A stretch of 35,169 bases of DNA from Flavobacteriales bacterium UBA6165 (GCA_002422285.1 DIUF01000038.1:1-35169); one strand, 5' to 3'. Shown: positions 16,910 through 25,836, counted from the first letter of the stretch. Notes: generated by a model from the sequence alone, not told the origin. A program made the numbers and translations.

Positions 16910-17848
16910 TTAATGAGCAGCTTTAAATTTTTTAACGGCTTCGGTCAATTTTGGCAACACCTCGAAAGCATCACCTATGACACCATAATCTGCAGCCTTG
17001 AAAAATGGTGCTTCAGCATCGGTGTTTATTACCACAATAGTTTTTGAACCGTTTACTCCAGCCAAGTGCTGTATAGCTCCTGAAATACCAGCGGCAATGT
17101 ATAAATTTGGACGAATGGCAACACCAGTTTGACCAACGTGTTCGTGGTGAGGTCTCCAACCAATATCTGAAACTGGACGAGAGCATGCAGTCGCAGCGCC
17201 CAAAGCTTCGGCCAAGTCTGTAACAATACCCCAGTTTTCAGGACCTTTCAGACCTCGACCCGCAGAAACTACCAATTCAGCTTCTGGCAGTGGAATTGCA
17301 CCTTCTGGTTTCTTCACAGCTTTGACTGTAATTCCAGCAGCACCTGCGTTTCCGTTATAATTCTCAACGCCACATGAATCACCATTCGCTTGAGGTTTTA
17401 AAGAGTTTGGTAACACAGAAATTACTTTTATTTCCGTTTTCAAATTAACCAAAGCCATTGCTTTACCACTAAAAACATTTACTCTTACTTGGTCGCCGTT
17501 TGGCAAAGCGGTTGCACCAGAGGCAAATCCAGCTTTCAAGCGAGCAGACAAACGAGGAGCAACAGATTTCCCTGTGATATCGTGAGATATAACAATGGTT
17601 TTAGCTCCAAGTTCAGTGGCTGCATTTGCAATTAATCGGGTGATTTGTTGTGCATCAAAAGTTGTGATTGAACTATCGCGCAATACTTTACTTGCACCGT
17701 GTGTCCCTAATTTAGCAAGTACATCATCACTTGTATTACCAGCGGTAATGACTGTAACGCTTCCAATTTTTGATCCGTAGTAAACAGCTTCAAATTGGTT
17801 TTTTGATATTTTTCCTGAGAACGAATCAACGTAAACTAATACTGACAT
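16910..17848 (-). CDS. etfA: Electron transfer flavoprotein subunit alpha
   Basis: This 312-residue FAD-binding subunit of electron transfer flavoprotein takes electrons from acyl-CoA and other dehydrogenases and passes them towards the quinone pool. The C-terminal FAD domain has the expected series: GRGLKG, SRPVSDIGW, GQTGVAIRPNLYIAAGISGA, IQHLAG, and INTDAEAPFFKAADYGVIGD. The N-terminal half is the less conserved alpha/beta domain. It lies 18 bases after etfB on the same strand, so the two subunits are made together. The length is normal. Confidence 0.97.
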   Translation of the reverse strand: MSVLVYVDSFSGKISKNQFEAVYYGSKIGSVTVITAGNTSDDVLAKLGTHGASKVLRDSSITTFDAQQITRLIANAATELGAKTIVISHDITGKSVAPRLSARLKAGFASGATALPNGDQVRVNVFSGKAMALVNLKTEIKVISVLPNSLKPQANGDSCGVENYNGNAGAAGITVKAVKKPEGAIPLPEAELVVSAGRGLKGPENWGIVTDLAEALGAATACSRPVSDIGWRPHHEHVGQTGVAIRPNLYIAAGISGAIQHLAGVNGSKTIVVINTDAEAPFFKAADYGVIGDAFEVLPKLTEAVKKFKAAH

Positions 17849-17866
17849 GATTGTAATATTTTTGAG

Positions 17867-18607
17867 TTAAATAACTTTCGCTTCTGAGTGCAGCAATTCC
17901 ACTAATTTGTCCATTTCATCTGTGCTTAACATAACGCATGCAGACTTGGCTGGAGGCAATTCGTAAGATGCAAATTGTGTCAATTCAGTTGCTGATATTG
18001 GATCAATAAGGTTTAATGGCTTTGTGCGAGCCGCCATGATACCGCGCATATTTGGAATACGCTGCTCAGCCATGCCTTTAGCACAACTTACAACTAAAGG
18101 CAGACTGGCTTCAACCTCTTCTAAACCACCGGCGATTTCGCGATCTAGTGATACAGTGTTTCCGTTTACTTCTAGACGAGTAGCCAAAGACACAAAGGGT
18201 GCGTCCATCAATTCAGCAATCATACCACCAACTTGACTTCCATTATAATCGATGGTTTCCTTTCCCGTAAGAACAAGGTCGTAGCCATTATTTTTCGCGT
18301 AATCAGCAATTTGCGCCGCAACGAAATAAGCATCACGGGCCTCACTGTTTATTCTTACTGCATCATTAGCGCCAATAGCCAGAGCCTTTCTGATAATTGG
18401 GTCGTCTGTTGCTGTTCCAACCGTGATGGTCGTTACATGAGCACCTTGTGTTTCTTGTAATTCACAAGCCCTCACAAGCGCATACCATTCATCGTAAGGG
18501 TTCACAATATATTGAACACCGTTTTCATCAAACTTGGTGTTTCCTTCTGTAAATGCAATTTTAGACGTAGTGTCTGGAGATTTACTGATACAAACGAGTA
18601 TTTTCAT
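17867..18607 (-). CDS. etfB: Electron transfer flavoprotein subunit beta
   Basis: This 246-residue subunit pairs with EtfA and carries the AMP-binding site. Features include an N-terminal MKILVCISKSPDT, the NPYDEWYALVRA helix, DLVLTGKETIDYNGSQVGGM, and the recognition-loop region REIAGGLEEVEASLPLVVSC followed by PNMRGIMAARTKPL, all standard for EtfB. It is the first gene of the four-gene minus-strand operon etfB-etfA-nuclease-transporter, with a TATTTTTG -7 element 28 bases before its ATG. Confidence 0.97.
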   Translation of the reverse strand: MKILVCISKSPDTTSKIAFTEGNTKFDENGVQYIVNPYDEWYALVRACELQETQGAHVTTITVGTATDDPIIRKALAIGANDAVRINSEARDAYFVAAQIADYAKNNGYDLVLTGKETIDYNGSQVGGMIAELMDAPFVSLATRLEVNGNTVSLDREIAGGLEEVEASLPLVVSCAKGMAEQRIPNMRGIMAARTKPLNLIDPISATELTQFASYELPPAKSACVMLSTDEMDKLVELLHSEAKVI

Positions 18608-18635
18608 TAGGATGTGTATTTCAGAATATGGAGTG

Positions 18636-18643
18636 CAAAAATA
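18636..18643 (-). promoter_or_regulatory. Putative -7 element of the etfBA operon
   Basis: The minus strand reads TATTTTTG, a full TAnnTTTG match, 28 bases before the etfB ATG. It lies between the S46 peptidase terminator and etfB, where a promoter is needed. A clear -33 TTG is not seen. Confidence 0.45.
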
Positions 18644-18681
18644 AGTATTTTATAAACACATAGGAATAGGCATTGAGCTAA

Positions 18682-18719
18682 AAAATAAAAAAGTCCACAG
18701 AGAACCTCTATGGACTTTT
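18682..18719 (-). terminator. Rho-independent terminator after the S46 peptidase gene
   Basis: On the minus strand AAAAGTCCATAGAG (18719-18706) pairs with CTCTGTGGACTTTT (18702-18689) around a three-base loop, with one mismatch. A T-rich tract follows. It begins 22 bases after the peptidase stop codon. Confidence 0.87.
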
Positions 18720-18740
18720 AAGGAATATATTCAAGTGATA

Positions 18741-20885
18741 CTATTTAACCAAAGTCAATTCATCAATCAAGTTGCGAGCGCCAGCATATTTGTCCATAAT
18801 TAAAAGCACAAATCTGATATCTACGTTAATAGTGCGCTGTAAATCAGGGTCAAAAATAACATCTCCAGCCATAGCCTCAATGTTTCCGTCGAAAGCCAAT
18901 CCAATCAATTCACCTTTACCGTTGATTACTGGTGAACCTGAGTTACCACCTGTAATGTCATGGTCAGTCAAGAAATTCACAAACATGTATCCGTTTTTAT
19001 CGACATACGGACCGTAGTTTTTACTGTTATAGATGTCCATAACGCCTTGCGACAAGTCAAATTCTGGATCGCCTGCTTTGTGCTTTCTCACCATATCCGC
19101 TAAAATTGTAAAATAATTAGATGGAGCGGTATTTCGAGCATCTGCAGGAAGGGCACGTACTTTTCCGTAGGTGATTCTCATTGTTGAGTTGGCGTCTGGA
19201 TAAAATTTACTTTTCTTATTGGCCATGCGCATACCTTGTACCATCAAACGGAAGGCGTGCTCATATTTTTCTTTTTTCTCGAGAATATCTGTTGAAGCAC
19301 TTCCATTGTAATGGTTCAAGAGGTTTTCAGAAAGCTTCATAATTGGATCATTTTCCAAGATTTCCAAAGAGGGATTTTTCACGAAAGCTATCAACGCTTC
19401 TTTAGAGCCAAAAACACTCTTGGCGAAAATTTCATTGATATAATTAGAGAAATCGTTACCTTTCGTTTTTGTCAGTTCTTCAACCATGGAAGCTAAAGGA
19501 TAACCTTGCGAACGTTTTGCATAAAGTTGAAGCATTTGAGCGTAAATGTCGCGTTCCAAGTTCATGTTTAAGTCAGCATAGAATTCATCGATTTGCTCCA
19601 AAATTGCTCCTCGATCAGCATCTTGATTGGTTGATTTGGCAAACCGCTCAATGGTCCTGCCAAGACGAAAACGAATGGCCGCGAAAGATGAACCTCTAAA
19701 TACCAACATCAAATAGTTGTCGTGACGGGCTTTTTCATTGGTAACGGCATAGTAGGCATTAATATCGGAAATTACAGTGCCGTAACGAGTTCTATTTTTC
19801 TTTCTGTTGGCCCATGTGTTGAAAGTTGATTCTTGTGCTGTTTTACGCTCTACAGTTTTGTGTTGAGAAAGAGCATCAATCATTCCTTGTCTATTTTTCC
19901 AGTAGTTGGCAATACCTGAATATTTTGAAGCATAATCCAAACGTGTTTTTTCGTCTTCGTTCATGTATTTTTTCAATACATCCATAGCCAATTTTGATGC
20001 CTCAACCCAAGCCGGATAAGCATATTTTACGTTTTGTTCAACACCTTGAGCTGGCATCCAACGGTTTGTGCGACCTGGATATCCCATAATCATTGAGAAT
20101 TCTCCAGCCTGATATCCTTTGATGTTTACAGGCAAGTGGTGCTTTGGTGTCAAAGGAACATTGTTCGTTGAATATTCAGCTGGTCGTCCGTTCTTGTCAG
20201 AATAAACACGAAAAAGAGCAAAATCACCAGTGTGACGCGGCCATTCCCAGTTGTCTGTATCACCACCAAATTTACCAATACTCTCAGTTGGTGTTCCAAC
20301 CAAACGAACATCTGGATAGTCTTCGTAAACAAAATAGTAAAATTCATTACCCTCGTAAAAAGAACGTACATGAACGGTGTAAGCACCATTGTTGCTCATT
20401 TCTTTTTGGATTTTTTGCATTTCAGCGCTTTGAGCAGCATTTCTCTCCTGCATAGTCATTTTGTCATTAACTACACTCAACATGCGTTTAGTTACATCAC
20501 CCATTTGCACCAAGAAACGAACAAATAAATCTTTCGGCTTCAATTCTTCTTGGAAGGACTTCGCCCAAAAACCATCGCGCAAATAGTTGTTTTCTGGTGT
20601 AGATAGCTCAGCGATTGAACCATAACCACAATGGTGATTGGTCAAAATTAATCCTTTATTGGAAATAACTTCACCCGTACAGTAGCCTCCAAAGTGAACA
20701 ATAGCGTCTTTTAGTGAGGAATTATTGATGTCATAAATTTCTTTTGCAGTGAGCTGTAAGCCCATCTTTTTCATGTCTTTGTAGTTTCTATTCAACATGA
20801 ATGGTAACCACATTCCTTCGTCGGCGCGCGAGAAGAGTGTTGTGAAGGTGATAACACCTAAGAGTAAAAACGATTTAATTTTCAT
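18741..20885 (-). CDS. S46-family dipeptidyl-peptidase (DPP7-like)
   Basis: This 714-residue serine exopeptidase releases dipeptides from peptide N-termini in the periplasm or at the surface. A signal peptide covers about residues 1-20. The chymotrypsin-like triad appears as His85 in TNHHCGYG, Asp221 in RHTGDF and Ser649 in GGNSGSP, with the helical cap domain between Asp and Ser. After the serine, AFDG has Gly667 at the position where DPP7 enzymes have Gly and DPP11 enzymes have Arg, so a DPP7-type preference for hydrophobic P1 residues is more likely than an acidic one; I placed that position by recall and not by alignment. It starts 31 bases after trxB on the same strand and ends before a strong terminator, so the two may share a transcript. 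The family is certain. Confidence 0.95.
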   Translation of the reverse strand: MKIKSFLLLGVITFTTLFSRADEGMWLPFMLNRNYKDMKKMGLQLTAKEIYDINNSSLKDAIVHFGGYCTGEVISNKGLILTNHHCGYGSIAELSTPENNYLRDGFWAKSFQEELKPKDLFVRFLVQMGDVTKRMLSVVNDKMTMQERNAAQSAEMQKIQKEMSNNGAYTVHVRSFYEGNEFYYFVYEDYPDVRLVGTPTESIGKFGGDTDNWEWPRHTGDFALFRVYSDKNGRPAEYSTNNVPLTPKHHLPVNIKGYQAGEFSMIMGYPGRTNRWMPAQGVEQNVKYAYPAWVEASKLAMDVLKKYMNEDEKTRLDYASKYSGIANYWKNRQGMIDALSQHKTVERKTAQESTFNTWANRKKNRTRYGTVISDINAYYAVTNEKARHDNYLMLVFRGSSFAAIRFRLGRTIERFAKSTNQDADRGAILEQIDEFYADLNMNLERDIYAQMLQLYAKRSQGYPLASMVEELTKTKGNDFSNYINEIFAKSVFGSKEALIAFVKNPSLEILENDPIMKLSENLLNHYNGSASTDILEKKEKYEHAFRLMVQGMRMANKKSKFYPDANSTMRITYGKVRALPADARNTAPSNYFTILADMVRKHKAGDPEFDLSQGVMDIYNSKNYGPYVDKNGYMFVNFLTDHDITGGNSGSPVINGKGELIGLAFDGNIEAMAGDVIFDPDLQRTINVDIRFVLLIMDKYAGARNLIDELTLVK

Positions 20886-20916
20886 GTATATTGATTTTAA
20901 TGTATCCTAAATAAAA

Positions 20917-21864
20917 TTAATGCCCTTGAGCAGATAAAAAACGTTCTGCGTCCAAAGCTGCCATACAACCTGTGCCGGCTGCTGTAATAGCTTGACGGTA
21001 GTTTTTGTCGGCTGCATCGCCAGCTACAAATACACCTGCAACGTTGGTTTTGGTTGTGCCCAACTCCGCATATTTGATGTATCCCGTTTCATCCAAATCG
21101 ATGTAGTCTTTGAAAATAGCGGTATTGGGTTGGTGACCAATCGCCACGAAAAACCCTGTTGCTTGAATTGTTTTTTCCTCGCCCGTTTGGTTGTTTCTCA
21201 CCAAAACACCAGTTACCAAATCATCGCCTAATACTTCAACTGTGTCGGTGTTATAAAGGATTTCGATGTTTGGTGTGTTTTTCACACGGTCTTCCATAAT
21301 TTTTGAGGCGCGGAATGCATCTCGACGAACAAGCATGGTTACTTTGGTACACAATTTAGAAAGGTAATGCGCTTCTTCACAGGCAGAATCACCAGCACCA
21401 ACAATCACAACTTCGTGACCGCGGTAGAAAAATCCATCACAAACAGCACAAGCTGAAACGCCGCCACCATTTTTTAAGAATTTTTGTTCAGATTCTAGAC
21501 CCAAATATTTCGCAGAAGCTCCAGTTGCTATTATTATCGTATCGGCATGGATTTCTAAACCATTATCAGCCCATGCTTTGAATGGGCGCTTTGAAAAATC
21601 TACTTTATCGATGAACCCTGGGCGCACAACTGTTTCAAAACGCTCTGCCTGAGCGCGTAATTGAATCATCATTTCTGGTCCAGTTACGCCATCAGGATAA
21701 CCAGGAAAATTTTCTACTTCGTTGGTTGTTGTAAGCTGTCCGCCCGGTTGAAGCCCTTCATAAAGCACAGGATTCATGCTGGCACGTGCCGCATAAATTG
21801 CAGCCGTATATCCTGCTGGGCCTGAGCCAATAATCAGACATGGAGTTGTTTCGATTTGGTTCAT
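20917..21864 (-). CDS. trxB: Thioredoxin reductase
   Basis: This 315-residue NADPH- and FAD-dependent flavoenzyme keeps thioredoxin reduced in the cytoplasm. It has the FAD-binding GSGPAG (13-18), GGQLTTTNEVENFPGYP, the redox-active CAVC (139-142) followed by DG, the NADPH-binding GAGDSA (156-161), and the C-terminal FVAGDAADKNYRQAITAAGTG. The length is typical of low-molecular-weight bacterial TrxB. A TATTTTTG -7 element is 23 bases before the ATG. The S46 peptidase gene follows after 31 bases. Confidence 0.97.
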   Translation of the reverse strand: MNQIETTPCLIIGSGPAGYTAAIYAARASMNPVLYEGLQPGGQLTTTNEVENFPGYPDGVTGPEMMIQLRAQAERFETVVRPGFIDKVDFSKRPFKAWADNGLEIHADTIIIATGASAKYLGLESEQKFLKNGGGVSACAVCDGFFYRGHEVVIVGAGDSACEEAHYLSKLCTKVTMLVRRDAFRASKIMEDRVKNTPNIEILYNTDTVEVLGDDLVTGVLVRNNQTGEEKTIQATGFFVAIGHQPNTAIFKDYIDLDETGYIKYAELGTTKTNVAGVFVAGDAADKNYRQAITAAGTGCMAALDAERFLSAQGH

Positions 21865-21887
21865 TTGTACATGATTTTTAAGGACGG

Positions 21888-21895
21888 CAAAAATA
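21888..21895 (-). promoter_or_regulatory. Putative -7 element of trxB
   Basis: The minus strand reads TATTTTTG, matching TAnnTTTG, 23 bases before the trxB ATG. No clear -33 TTG is seen. Confidence 0.4.
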
Positions 21896-21979
21896 ACAAT
21901 CTACATTGAATTGTGGTGCATCTTTTGTTACTAATGGAAAATATTATGAATCAATGGTGCAATATCAAGAAAAGAGCAG

Positions 21980-21987
21980 TACTTTTG
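21980..21987 (+). promoter_or_regulatory. Putative -7 element of the SF2 helicase gene
   Basis: TACTTTTG matches TAnnTTTG and lies 22 bases before the ATG at 22010, in the 145-base divergent gap with trxB. No clear -33 TTG is seen. Confidence 0.42.
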
Positions 21988-22009
21988 CAGTCGCTTTTTT
22001 TGACCCACA

Positions 22010-23518
22010 ATGATCGACACGGAACTTTTTACAGCCAAGAAACTTTACGATTTTCAAACGAAAGCAGTTCAGGTTATTTTAGATGCCATTAAAGAAAACG
22101 GATCTCAATTTAATTTGGTTTATCAACTTCCTACTGGTGGAGGGAAAACGGTTATATTTTCTGAAATCACCCGTCGCTATATCGAAGAATGGAATAAGAA
22201 AGTTTTGATTCTGACACATCGTATTGAACTTTCGGTGCAAACCAGCAAGCAACTTTCGGCCATAAATGTCTCAAACAAAGTCATCAGCAGTGAGGTGAAA
22301 AAGTTGGAAGACCAAGACGATTTTCAGTGCTTTATTGCCATGGTGGAAACCTTAAATAACCGACTGCAAGAAAATGACGATTTCATCAAGGACGTTGGTT
22401 TGGTTATTGTCGATGAAGCACATAACAACAGTTTCAGGAAAATATTCCAGTATTATGAAAACGCCAATATTCTCGGCGTTACTGCAACGCCTTTAAGTTC
22501 CAATCGAACCTTACCGCTAAACGATAATTACGATAAATTGATTGTGGGCGAGAGCATCTCATCTTTAATCGGAAGTGGTTATTTAGCAGATGCACATACT
22601 TACACCTACGATGTTAACCTTCATGGTTTAAAAATTGGTACGCATGGTGATTTTACTGTGAGTAGCTCTGAATTGGTTTACGGCAATCATTTTATGCAAG
22701 AAAAACTTTTGTTTGCCTTTGAAGAGTTGGCTGTAGGTGAGAAAACACTCATTTTTAATAGTGGCATTGAAACTTCACTTCGGGTTTTGGAAACATTCAA
22801 GAAACGAAACTATCCTATTCGCCACTTGGACAGTACGTTTGCTGATAAAGACAGAAAAGAAATTATCCAATGGTTTAAAGAAACTCCAGATGCTATTTTA
22901 ACGTCGGTTGGTATCTTGACAACAGGATTTGATGAGCCAACTGTTCAGACTGTAATTTTGAACAGGGCCACGCGTTCTCTAACCTTGTATCATCAGATGA
23001 TCGGAAGAGGTTCTCGTCGATTGCCAAACAAAGGGACATTTAAGCTCATTGATCTTGGAAATAACGTACGACGATTTGGTTATTGGCAAGACTTTATCAA
23101 TTGGCAAGACGCTTTTCGTTTTCCTGACCGTTTCTTGGAATCGCGCCTGTCTGCTGATGATGACCTTCAATTTGAGGTTGAGTATGAGATTCCTCATTAT
23201 CTGGTAGGTCGAATCGATGAGGAACAGTTGAATGGTTTTTCGATGAAAGAGCTCTATTATGAGCTGCTAGATAGTGGAGAAAAAGGCAAGATGGCTGTGG
23301 ATTTATCCGTAGAAAATCATGCTGCAGCCATCAAAGAAAAAAGCGAGGATTTTTATGATGCTGTGGAATTGATGAATTTGCTTCAGGACCACATTGAATA
23401 TCGGTTGAAACAATATACCAAGTGCATCGCCAAGAGCACACCAAACTACTTCAAGTACCTCATGGAGACCTACAACCGCCAATTGCGACAGACCTTGCGC
23501 GGAATGTTTGATGATTGA
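22010..23518 (+). CDS. DEAD/DEAH-type superfamily 2 helicase
   Basis: This 502-residue protein is a nucleic-acid-dependent ATPase of the type I restriction R-subunit/UvrB-like SF2 group. It has FQTKAVQVILDAI near the N-terminus, Walker A PTGGGKT (41-47), LTHR, motif II DEAH (135-138), motif III TATP, and the C-terminal motifs TSVGILTTGFDEP and QMIGRGSR. The last 130 or so residues are alpha-helical without a domain I can name. There are no methylase, specificity or nuclease genes nearby, so a restriction or defence role is not supported by context. It reads like a housekeeping repair or RNA-handling helicase, but the substrate is unknown. Confidence 0.9.
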   Translation: MIDTELFTAKKLYDFQTKAVQVILDAIKENGSQFNLVYQLPTGGGKTVIFSEITRRYIEEWNKKVLILTHRIELSVQTSKQLSAINVSNKVISSEVKKLEDQDDFQCFIAMVETLNNRLQENDDFIKDVGLVIVDEAHNNSFRKIFQYYENANILGVTATPLSSNRTLPLNDNYDKLIVGESISSLIGSGYLADAHTYTYDVNLHGLKIGTHGDFTVSSSELVYGNHFMQEKLLFAFEELAVGEKTLIFNSGIETSLRVLETFKKRNYPIRHLDSTFADKDRKEIIQWFKETPDAILTSVGILTTGFDEPTVQTVILNRATRSLTLYHQMIGRGSRRLPNKGTFKLIDLGNNVRRFGYWQDFINWQDAFRFPDRFLESRLSADDDLQFEVEYEIPHYLVGRIDEEQLNGFSMKELYYELLDSGEKGKMAVDLSVENHAAAIKEKSEDFYDAVELMNLLQDHIEYRLKQYTKCIAKSTPNYFKYLMETYNRQLRQTLRGMFDD

Positions 23519-23522
23519 TTCA

Positions 23523-23546
23523 TTGCTTGGAGTGAAAACCAAGCAA
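23523..23546 (+). terminator. Hairpin between the helicase and antiporter genes
   Basis: TTGCTTGG (23523-23530) pairs perfectly with CCAAGCAA (23539-23546) around an eight-base loop. The tract that follows (AATAAATTT) is not a clean T run, so it could be a weak terminator, an attenuator or an mRNA-stabilising stem. Confidence 0.45.
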
Positions 23547-23580
23547 AATAAATTTCCTACATTCGCCAAAAATCTTGCAG

Positions 23581-25512
23581 ATGAAGAAAGCGCTACTTGT
23601 TTTAACTCTCGTTTTGGCTTGCACTAGCACATCGTTTTCACAATTTTCTTTGGATTTACCTGAATATGCCATTGAAGGCGTTGCAACCCAAGTGCCCATA
23701 AGCTTCGACGATGAAGTGCTGAGTACAGTGAAAGTGGGAATGCGCAGCTACACTGTTAAAGAAAATGAGTCTGGTTATTTCATTGAGGTACATTTCTATC
23801 GCGACAAAACATCGACTTTCGCGGCTTATGGCAAATCGCCAGCTGTAATTCCATCTTGGTGGGCTGTGGTTCCGCCTTTGGTTGCGATTATTATGGCGCT
23901 ATTAATCAAAGAAGTATTGGTTGCTTTGTTGATGGGGATTTTCATCGGTGCAGCGACTCTTGGTTTTTATACTGGTGGTGTTGGGGGTATTTTCTCAGGA
24001 TTTTTGGCTGTTCTCGACCATTATATTTTATCAGCATTGAACGACCCAGACCATTTATCAGTTGTTCTTTTCTCACTGCTTATTGGTTCTATTGTGGCAG
24101 TCATCTCCAAAAACGGAGGCATGAAAGGCATTGTGAATCGAATTGTGAAATATGCACAAACACGTCGTTCAGGAATGCTTACGACCTATTTTTTAGGCTT
24201 GGCGATTTTCTTTGATGATTATGCGAATTCTTTAGTTGTTGGTAATACCATGCGTCCTGTAACGGATAAACTGAAAATCTCCCGCGAAAAGTTGGCCTAC
24301 ATTGTTGATTCTACTGCTGCGCCCGTGTCAGCTATTGCTTTTGTGACGACATGGATTGGTGCTGAATTGGGTTATATTTCTTCAGCGATGGATAAAATCA
24401 ACGCCAATGAAGTACTTGTAGAAGAAGGTGTTTATTCCATTTTTGTGAACTCCTTGGCTTATTCGTTTTATCCCATTTTGACCTTGATATTTATGTTTAT
24501 GCTAATTCGTTCCCAACGCGATTATGGGCCAATGTTGAAAGCTGAAAACAAAGCAATTAGGGGCGATGAAGCAGCGTTTGGTTCATCAACGGAAGATGTC
24601 AATTATGATGAATTTGAACCAGTTACACAAACAAAAGTACGGGCCATGAATGCTTTGATTCCAGTGCTAATCATCGTTTTAGGTACTTTGGTTGGTTTGG
24701 TTTACACAGGTGTATCAGCTTGGCAGATTAAGTTTATGGAGAAAGGCTTAGCTCCCGATATTCCATTTTTTGAAGGCTTGGCAAAAATAGACGAAGAATC
24801 GGTGACTATGCTTCAGAAAATTGGAGCGATAATAGGTGCTGCAAATTCATACAGTGCTTTATTGTGGTCGTCTATGGCGGCTTTATTCATTGCTGTTTTG
24901 ATGACAGTTTCCCAACGCATCATGAGTTTGAAAGACACAATGGAAACCGTAGTTCAAGGCATAAAAACCATGATGTCGGCTGTCTTGATTTTGGTTTTGG
25001 CTTGGTCTTTAGCGGAGGTAACCCGCGATTTGAATACAGCCGATGTTATTAAAAATGCTTTCGGAACTGAATTTAGTGTTTGGCTCATTCCCGCAATTAC
25101 GTTTCTCATTTCTGCATTGATAGCCTTTTCAACGGGTTCGTCATGGTCAACAATGGCCATTGTTTATCCTATCATGATTCCAACAGCCTTTGCTATAGCT
25201 CAAGCAGGGGAGGGTGTGGACGCCATGGTGATATTATACAACACAGTTGCGAGTGTGCTTGCTGGGGCTGTTTTGGGCGACCACTGTTCCCCGATATCCG
25301 ATACAACAATTCTGTCTAGTTTGGCTACTGCCTGCGACCACGTGCAGCACGTCAAAACGCAAATTCCTTATGCATTGACTGTTGGTGGAGTAGCACTATT
25401 TGTTGGGATTATTCCAACATCTTTGGGTCTCTCACCGCTTATTGCTTTCCCGGTCGCCATTGCTGTACTATGGGGTGTGATTAGGTTTGTGGGGCGGAAA
25501 GCGATAGGGTAA
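23581..25512 (+). CDS. NhaC-family Na+/H+ antiporter with N-terminal secreted domain
   Basis: This is a 643-residue inner-membrane cation/proton antiporter. I used the ATG at 23581; the TTG six bases earlier adds only two residues. A signal peptide (likely cut Ser20|Gln21) precedes a short beta-rich periplasmic domain (about 21-88). Multiple membrane helices follow with typical NhaC segments: LNDPDHLSVVLFSLLIG, AIFFDDYANSLVVGNTMRPV, REKLAYIVDSTAAPVSAIA, FSTGSSWSTMAIVYP and GDHCSPISDTTILSS. It would exchange Na+ for H+ or carry a coupled organic ion. The residues LVLAC (10-14) also resemble a lipobox, but the Ser|Gln site fits the other signal peptides here. A 68-residue membrane protein follows after 31 bases. 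Confidence 0.93.
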   Translation: MKKALLVLTLVLACTSTSFSQFSLDLPEYAIEGVATQVPISFDDEVLSTVKVGMRSYTVKENESGYFIEVHFYRDKTSTFAAYGKSPAVIPSWWAVVPPLVAIIMALLIKEVLVALLMGIFIGAATLGFYTGGVGGIFSGFLAVLDHYILSALNDPDHLSVVLFSLLIGSIVAVISKNGGMKGIVNRIVKYAQTRRSGMLTTYFLGLAIFFDDYANSLVVGNTMRPVTDKLKISREKLAYIVDSTAAPVSAIAFVTTWIGAELGYISSAMDKINANEVLVEEGVYSIFVNSLAYSFYPILTLIFMFMLIRSQRDYGPMLKAENKAIRGDEAAFGSSTEDVNYDEFEPVTQTKVRAMNALIPVLIIVLGTLVGLVYTGVSAWQIKFMEKGLAPDIPFFEGLAKIDEESVTMLQKIGAIIGAANSYSALLWSSMAALFIAVLMTVSQRIMSLKDTMETVVQGIKTMMSAVLILVLAWSLAEVTRDLNTADVIKNAFGTEFSVWLIPAITFLISALIAFSTGSSWSTMAIVYPIMIPTAFAIAQAGEGVDAMVILYNTVASVLAGAVLGDHCSPISDTTILSSLATACDHVQHVKTQIPYALTVGGVALFVGIIPTSLGLSPLIAFPVAIAVLWGVIRFVGRKAIG

Positions 25513-25543
25513 ACCTTTTTCATTAATTTTTACGATAGGGTGT

Positions 25544-25750
25544 ATGGCTTTTTCCATAGTGTTATTGCTGGTTTTTTGTGCTTTGAGTTTAGCATTCATC
25601 GAACTGATTGCGATTTTCAACTATCTCCGCAATAAATTTTTTCCAAACAAATTCGTTTATATTCCTTTTTATTGGGGATTTATCATCTCTTTTTTATTGA
25701 TTTTGATTCGGATATTATGGATTGAGTTTTTTGGAGTTTGGGTGAATTGA
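25544..25750 (+). CDS. Small hydrophobic membrane protein
   Basis: This 68-residue frame begins with ATG 31 bases after the NhaC-type gene. It encodes two likely membrane helices (about residues 4-24 and 39-60) joined by a basic, aromatic loop (NYLRNKFFPNKFVYIP). I do not recognise the family. Its position suggests co-transcription with the antiporter, and it might assist that protein, which is inference. It could also be a chance frame, since its AT-rich DNA readily encodes hydrophobic residues. The loop charge pattern argues mildly for a real protein. Confidence 0.5.
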   Translation: MAFSIVLLLVFCALSLAFIELIAIFNYLRNKFFPNKFVYIPFYWGFIISFLLILIRILWIEFFGVWVN

Positions 25751-25829
25751 AAAAGTCCGCAAAATCAGGTGTTGAAGCATAAGCAATTAACTTTACCCCC
25801 AGTTGGTCTTTGAGATATTCTTCTACCAG
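25685..25829 (-). pseudogene. Possible remnant of a gene 3' end
   Basis: On the minus strand, 48 codons are open from 25829 down to the TGA at 25685-25683, directly after an in-frame TAG and with no ATG. The first 27 or so codons translate to LVEEYLKDQLGVKLIAYAST and then PDFADFF, which looks like real protein, while the rest runs antisense to the small membrane gene and looks random. It may be the tail of a lost gene. I cannot name the family, and chance is possible. Confidence 0.22.
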
Positions 25830-25836
25830 CTACCCA

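Noticed and set aside
20144..20528. Several plus-strand frames of about 80-100 codons
   Set aside because: They are antisense to the S46 peptidase, whose catalytic residues and length are complete.
22010..23518. SF2 helicase as part of a restriction or phage-defence system
   Set aside because: No methylase, specificity subunit, nuclease or other defence gene is adjacent; the neighbours are trxB and an antiporter.
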